The position numbers and the translations under genes were made by a program. Positions 57,916 to 64,000 of a DNA stretch of 64,000 nucleotides are shown piece by piece (position 1 is the stretch's first letter; each line of letters begins with the position of its first letter). Origin of the DNA: Laguncularia racemosa (Eukaryota > Streptophyta > Magnoliopsida > Myrtales > Combretaceae); contig JBBMOL010000137.1 of the NCBI GenBank assembly GCA_037954665.1, positions 310,001 through 374,000 of the forward strand, in the 5' to 3' direction. The notes beneath the pieces are model-generated. The model searched no databases. It was not told where the DNA came from and was given only the letters and a program-made list of their open reading frames with translations.

Positions 57916-59223
57916 ACTTAAACCTTAAACTTGGTGATGGGAACAGCCATTATGAGCCTGATACCCATATACACTTAAACTACTTAATCTTGATGATGGG
58001 AATTGACACTACGAGCCCAATACCCATGTACACTTAATCAACATTCAACTTAAATCATTTCAAAGCACGACTGCACTAAGGATAATGTCACACAAAAATC
58101 ATTAGGGTGCTCCTTAAGGATCTGCCACTATGGGCTGCTAAGCCTTCAAGCACATGCAGCATACAACTTAAACACTTAAACCGATTCATCAATTAAAATA
58201 AGTTCCATACATAGACTAACTTAAACAAGCACAAATCAACACGCAAGTTACACATACCTTAAATCCTAACCTTAAGCACTTTCTAGTCTTTGACTTAATC
58301 TAAATGGAAATCTATACAAACAAGTTCTTCTTAGCACTTAATTTAAGATCGATATTAATTCTTAATTTTCTTAATCCTATTCCTTTAATCTCTCTAAGGC
58401 CTTACTAGCTATGTAGGTTGCGTGGAAATTAGTTTAATTTGAAGTTAAATGAATATATAATTATGTTATACTTTATTCAACACGATCATGTTGGGGACCA
58501 TGTTACTCGACATAGTTAGAACACAAACGTGTTGGGAGACCGTATTCTTCTTAATTTAACATGGTCTAAACATGACTGTGTTAGAAGGACATGTTACCCT
58601 TGATTCAACACGGTCGAAACACGACTATGTTAAGAGGCCGTTTATTTCTCAATGCATCTTTCACACTCAACACAGTCTAAACACAACCGTGTTGGGAGGT
58701 CGTGTATCTCTCAATACAACTTTCGAATTCAATACAATCAAAACACGATTGTATTAGTAGGCCATGTTACTTAAGGCAATCTCCATAAGCCCTATTTCTC
58801 TTACTTCAAATTTTCCAAAACTCAATCTTCTCTATTCCCAAGCTTAATTATATCTCTAAAATACAAAATTGCATCTAGATTATAAGGATTTTTGTACTTA
58901 CATCAACAATTCCATAAATCGCAACCTTGATTTGTTGATTCTCCTTTCCCGTACCATCCCTTCTCAAATCTTGAGTCCTCGCATACTTGGAATTGATTTA
59001 CTCCTTTTTCCTTTTGTCGTCCTACGGTTTCTCGTAAAGAGCATCTATCTTCTACTATTTTACTGTAACAATGGCAAATTAGGTTTTCTAAGTTTATTTC
59101 AGTATTTATATTCTCTATGTGAAATGTTCAAATTGCCCCTCAAATTTTATTAAATTCTCATCCTTCTCTTTATGGTAATATATATATTAAATAAATCAAT
59201 AAATAAAATTTTCGGATATTACT
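57916..59223 (-). mobile_element. LTR related to the solo LTR of copy A, left end missing
   Basis: Read on the minus strand it starts near TAATATCCGAAAATT (59223 leftwards), like the TGTAATATACG start at 14438, and contains the same TGGCAGATCC block (about 58120-58140). Clustered AACACGATCATGTTGG-type palindromes lie at about 58480-58770. No GGGTGTTACA-equivalent end is seen at 57916, so it is truncated there, exactly where the segmental duplication stops. Confidence 0.65.
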
Positions 59224-60295
59224 TTGACCTTAAAAGTTCCTTTCTCTAGATGTGTGACTTCAACTAATCAATATAGAAACACTCTTGTGACCATGAATGG
59301 ACCAAACCACATTAATTTAAGCTTTCCAAGGAATAACTATAATCAAGAGTTGAATAGAAAAAATTGTTCTCCCTCTAAAAAATGCTCGAATCTTCTAATC
59401 ATGATATTTATTGGTCCTTTCCTTGTATAAACTCTAGTTCTCATATGCTATTCCTCAAGTTCATTCATACGAAACTTTCTTTCTATGCTTGCAGACTCGA
59501 TATCAAGGTTAACATTTTTTATTGCTCAGGAAGCCCTATGTTTAATCTCAATAGGAAAATGACATGCTTTTCCATATACAAGTCTATAGGTTATATTGCC
59601 TAATAGTGTCTTATATACTGTTTTATAAGCCCACGGAGCATTATCTAATTTGTTGAACCAATCTTTCCTATGGTGCTCTACTATTTTTTTCCAAAATTTG
59701 CTTTAAGTCCCTATTGACTACCTCTATTTGACCACTAGTCTACGGATGATATGGTGTAGCTAATCAATGGGTAACTCCATATCATTGAAGGATCTTTTCA
59801 AATTGAACATTACAAAAATATGTACCCTTATCGCTAATGATTGCTCGAGTAGCACCAAATCGGGAAAACAATGTTTTGAGGAACTTAGTGAATACTCTAA
59901 CATTATTTATAGGTAAGGCTTGAGCCTCAACCCAGTCAGACATATAATGAATGGCTATTAGGAAGTACTTGTTACCATTAGAATTTAGAAATGGGGCCAT
60001 GAAATTAGTGCTCCAAATATAAAAAACTTCACAAATAAGGATAAAGTTTTAAGGCATTTCATCTCAACAAGAAATATTACGTGTCCATTAGCTACTATTA
60101 CATAGCTCAACATACCTATGGGCATCTCTAAACAAAGTAGGCCTGTAAAAACTTGACTCTAGAACCTTTCGAGCAATCCTATTAGCACTCTAGAGTCATC
60201 CCATAGGACTAGTATAGCAATGACCCAAAATTTGTCATCCTTCATCATGTGAAATGCATCTCCTAATAACCTGATCTGCACAACTTTTAAAGAAC
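59224..60295 (-). pseudogene. Athila-type integrase relic
   Basis: Same orientation and content as 9690-10780. Frame 60000-59782 reads NGNKYFLIAIHYMSDWVEAQ, FLKTLFSRFGATRAIISDKG, keeping the core SDKGT aspartate, though the first motif is degraded (AIHY for AVDY). The C-terminal part lies at 59224-59600. Ends at about 60295, where a TTTTTC microsatellite begins. Confidence 0.8.
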
Positions 60296-60307
60296 CCATG
60301 CAACAAC

Positions 60308-60341
60308 TTTTCTTTTTCTTTTTCTTTTTCTTTTTCTTTTC
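60308..60341. repeat. TTTTTC microsatellite
   Basis: About five to six TTTTTC units. It creates a lysine run on the minus strand that falsely links the integrase relic to unrelated sequence. Confidence 0.92.
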
Positions 60342-60345
60342 CCAT

Positions 60346-61438
60346 TTTTCAATAGTTGCTACAGATTTCATGAATCTTCCCAAAGAATTATTATTAAGCT
60401 TACTCTCGACTCTCATTTTCTTTCTGTTGCTGCCTATTTTTTTTTTTTCAACTTAAAAGTATATTTCTTGTTTTTAATACTCATTTGCTATTAATTTGGA
60501 TTCAATCTTTTCGTTTTTATGATTTCAATGTCCATCACCCATCTATTGTTGGATTGGGATAGATGGTTTTCAATCCTATTGAAGTGTCAACTATTGAATT
60601 AACTTAAATATAGAAGGTTCATTTAATTGACTTTGGATCTTAGTATGGACATGAGTAATTTTTCGAAGGCTTTTTTATAATTCGTAATAACTTATAATCA
60701 CTGCTTTACATATAAAATTTTTAATAAACATAGATTTGAGCTTCATATTTTGAATAGACTCTAGAAATATCAATTTTATTGCCATAATAATATTTGAAAT
60801 ATATTAGATCAGTTGTTTTGGAAAATAATTATTATATTCATTATCCTATTTTAGATTGTTATTTTAATGTCCCATAAATACTTATTTTTTAATAATTTAT
60901 ATTTCCTATCGAACACTTATAATTCGACCGTAATAGCATTTTTATTTTAGAATATGTATGTGATTTGATTAGAATTAAAGTAGTATTTTGTTTGTCTATA
61001 GTATAGATAAGATAAGTCCCTTTTAAGTAATTCATCATAGTTTTGAGCTCTTATTTTGGTGTTGTTAGAGTAGCTCACTTCAATAATATTATATCACAAA
61101 AATATAATAGAAAATTTTATAGGATCCACTTATATAAGGAAGGTTCTGAATTCAATATTTGAGAAATCATGCTTATAAGATAAATTATGGATGAGGCTTT
61201 ATATTATACCCACCTTATTTACTTAACCTTCAAATCTCCCTCAGATAAATTATATATTTTATAGATTACCAAAATAACATCTCCAAGATCAGCCAATTGC
61301 ATCTCCTCCCAACTTTCTCCACCACTTCATGAAACTGCTCTGAAAAAGACCACATATTTTTTAATTTAAATATTTTTTTCCCTCTTATTACGTTTGTTCC
61401 CCAGTTATATACACAGTGCTACGTGATTTCATCCCATT
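60346..61438. other. A+T-rich DNA without recognisable features
   Basis: No supported gene, RNA or repeat family on either strand. Confidence 0.5.
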
Positions 61439-63565
61439 TTAGGACAACAGGCAGGCCAACGCCCTATCAATTCTTTCATCCACTACAGCAAACCTGTTAC
61501 CTCTATCGCGTCCGACCTTAAATCCTATATCTTCTAAATTATCTTCATCAATGATTTCTTTGCACTCCATCACGTGACTTCTACACCACCTTTTCCCTCC
61601 ACTTTTCTCAAATTCCTCTATTATTTCATTAAGATCACCTACACTTATCTGTGGCCCATCTATTTCACCTACTATTCCTCTAGTATATCCCTCCATATTC
61701 CTCTCTTGACATGTGTTTCTATAGGTAAATAAACCTAAGTGATCCCTACCATCAACTCATCGGTGTTATTATAAATTCTTGAATCTATCATATTTTGTAA
61801 AGCATGCAAAATTTCCTGTCACATCAATCCACCAACATAAGCCAAACCGCCATGTTACCTAATTGTTGTTACATAGTATGCATCTACAAATCTCATATGA
61901 CTCCTTACCTACAAAAATCAGTCTTATTTTTGGTTTTTGTCAAGAAAACCATTCTTGGGTTATGTTTATTAATGAGCTCTTTTAGTTTTGCACTGTCAAG
62001 ACAGTCCTTAACTCTTAACAGGTCCAACTTAATTTCAACAAGGCTCCCATGTAGCTGTTGAAGGTCAGCCTCCATTGTGTAAAATAAGGTCATGCTTGGA
62101 TAACCCTACAGATACTTCATATAATGATGTTTTTGACACAATTTTTTTTTTTGTTCCTTTTATGCTCCACATATTCTTTTTTTTTTTTTCCTTTTTCTCC
62201 AATTTCTCATTTTTTTCAATTTTTTTCCAGCCTTTTTCAATTTCTTCCCCATAAACGAGATTCCACTTCTATCCCGTCTTCTTTTTTGAATTTCATCAGT
62301 ATTATTTTTTCAACTAAATCTCCTTTTCTTTTGATGCAGAGCTTCCCCAATTCTTTTTGAAGCATCTTGAAATAAATCATCTTCCTTGCAGATTCGTTGT
62401 CATTTTCTGACTCTTCGATGATGGTACCATAGGGGGCGGAATCAACTTTTACTAACTTTGCCTCCACAAGTAACAAAACCATCGATTTAGCATCGTGAAT
62501 TGACTATTGGATAAGAGTTAGAGAGGAGATTGCTATATTGGAACTTTCAAGGCAAGGTTTTGGGTCTATAATGGTTATGGTATCTGAGCGGGTTTTGATT
62601 ATAATGTGACTTATGTTTGAAGAGGATGGTGTTTGAATAGTTGGTTTTGAGGATAATAGCTGTTTCGATGATTATATTGTCTGTAGGTCTTTTGTGTATG
62701 AGGATCTGACATTGTTCTTCGAGAAATTTATTTGGATTATTACGAAATTTTGGTTCAATAGGCGTGAGTTCTAAATTATCTTCTAGGTAACTCTTGGAAT
62801 GATTAGTGTGTTCTTGGGTTATTTGCTTAGTTACCTTATATACTTCATCCTCTTTAGGATTTACATTCTCCTTGTCACTCCCCTTACACCAAATTCCATC
62901 TTTGATTTGAAATGCTCGTAGCTCAAGTTCAAAGCTAAGCCCCGACCCTATGATTTTTACGTAGTCTACCCACAAGACCAAAACTCCCACAACTAAAACA
63001 AAATTCAGGTAACTTCTCTTTTTTTAGCTTGTTTTGAAATTTATCTTCTTCCCTTTTAATCCACAACCCAGACTTAACAGGTTTATTCACATTAAATTTC
63101 ACTCTCACACTTAAAAAACTTCTTTTACCCCCTTTTTAGGATTTCAAAGTTCAATCTCTACTACTTCTCCCAATACTTTCCCAATTTTAACAGCGTTTGC
63201 TTGGCCCAGTTGATCAAATTTTGCGGCCATGTATTTGCACCCAAAAGTAAAAAAAAAAAAAAATTAGATCAACATCATCTACATTCATATTTGAGCTCCA
63301 ACGTGCTATTACCTAGGGATAACCCATACGCATCCATGGTCCATTTCTGATTACTACATAAAACATCTCTTTACAAGTCATAGAGAAAATGGATTTATGT
63401 GTGCTCATTGTAGTGATTGTTGATTTACTATATTCACGCTAAGCATTTCTGAGAATGTTGATTATAGCTCCTTTATTCAAACATTTATCTAATAACATGC
63501 GTCCAACAGCAAGAACTTCTACAACAGCTAATATCTTTGAATTAATTTCCACGTTCAGGATCTAC
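61439..63565 (-). pseudogene. L1-type LINE relic (ORF1 and endonuclease start)
   Basis: Minus strand, right to left. ORF1 starts at about 63565 with SKILAVVEVL, LNKGAIINILRNA, VVIRNGPWMRMGYP and VIARWSSNMNVDDVDLI, the pattern of the plant L1 ORF1 domain (DUF4283). Then come GKVLGEVVEIEL, SGLWIKREEDKF, and the zinc-knuckle start LPEFCFSCGSFG at about 62960-63000, with its last ligands degraded. A polar linker follows. ORF2 then begins with KLKELINKHNPRMVFLTKTK at about 61930 (apurinic-type endonuclease start) and continues with ISVGDLNEIIEEFEKSGGKR and VVDERIDRALACLLS at 61439-61660. No reverse transcriptase follows. Stops and frameshifts throughout. Confidence 0.78.
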
Positions 63566-64000
63566 TTGACTTTCCATATCGCACTTATCACTATTATTGT
63601 AACAATTATAGCCTAATTCGATAGGTATAAAAACAAAAGAAACAAGGTGAAGAGATATTAACCGATGTGAACGGATGTAATATGAAATGGTGTGCAAATG
63701 ATTAAATATTGGCATTTACAAAGTAAAAATGAATAATTGATGAAATGATTTTTTTTTTTAAAAAAAAAAAAGGGATGTAATAAATGAGTTTTTTGAAATT
63801 GAATTTTTTTCTCACTCAAGTAATGAAAAGAGAAATCACATTAAGAATAGGAAAAAAAGTTGATAGAATAAAGATAACATAGTATATGAAGGGCTAATTA
63901 ATTTGTAATAATCAATAATAACCTATTTATTACATTCCTTATAGGATATTTATAAACTTAAAACACTAGAACTATAAAAGAAATTGAATAAAAAGAAAAT
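63566..64000. other. A+T-rich DNA without recognisable features
   Basis: Contains a T-run/A-run inverted pair at about 63750-63770. No gene supported. Confidence 0.45.

Noticed and set aside
60159..60416. Open frame with a lysine run on the minus strand
   Set aside because: An accidental fusion of an integrase relic and flanking DNA through a TTTTTC microsatellite.
61804..62360. Plus-strand open frames rich in Phe and Ser
   Set aside because: Antisense to the LINE relic and to T-rich tracts; no independent support.

Overview
This window looks like heterochromatic or repeat-rich DNA from a flowering plant, most likely a eudicot. It is strongly A+T-rich and almost entirely made of LTR retrotransposons with plant-type primer-binding sites matching initiator tRNA-Met. 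It also holds Athila-type and chromovirus-type Ty3/gypsy pol relics, a CACTA transposon, an L1-type LINE relic, and one apparently intact protein gene, a secreted proline/lysine/histidine-rich repeat protein. No species can be named from the sequence alone.

Layout. (1) The background is a series of degraded Athila-type elements on the minus strand. Their LTRs lie at 5453-7814, 10996-12382, 17882-19211, 23433-24713 and 38037-38577/53214-54057; their integrase and reverse-transcriptase relics lie at 1-691/5325-5452, 9690-10990, 21240-22008, 22439-23432, 29100-30174/37009-38036 and 59224-60295. (2) Two copies of the proline-rich gene sit in a segmental duplication: copy A (pseudogene, 14430-16600) and copy B (intact, 55883-56545). 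Each is downstream of an Athila-type LTR and has matching 5' and 3' flanks. Copy A is broken by a 1.8-kb solo LTR inserted five bases after its ATG. (3) Copy B's upstream flank was later hit by a 683-bp insertion (26084-26766), a CACTA element (26844-28481), a 6.8-kb chromovirus-like element (30175-37003, minus strand) and a 14.6-kb nest (38578-53208). (4) The nest is three levels deep: TG-2 (38578-53208, plus) contains TG-3 (40044-49409, minus), whose 3' LTR contains TG-4 (40901-45243, plus). Each level has recognisable termini and a 5-bp target duplication. A fourth member, TG-1 (692-5324), and a solo LTR (5850-6883) lie in the left part. (5) The right end (61439-63565) holds an L1-type relic on the minus strand.

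How the parts relate. The TG elements have LTRs, tRNA-Met primer sites and gag and/or protease, but no reverse transcriptase, RNase H or integrase core, so they depend on a helper (TR-GAG-like). In all of them the reading frame just before the 3' LTR ends in a DLRTN..F..GDD motif and can run into the first bases of the LTR. The chromovirus-like element at 30175-37003 has the same motif (DLRTNPFQEEGND), the same phase and the same TGATRRG LTR start. I infer that the chromovirus lineage is the parent, and probably the helper, of the non-autonomous families. The local chromovirus copy itself is dead: many stop codons and a YFDG in place of YFDD in reverse transcriptase.

The only gene I would call functional is the proline-rich protein at 55883-56545.
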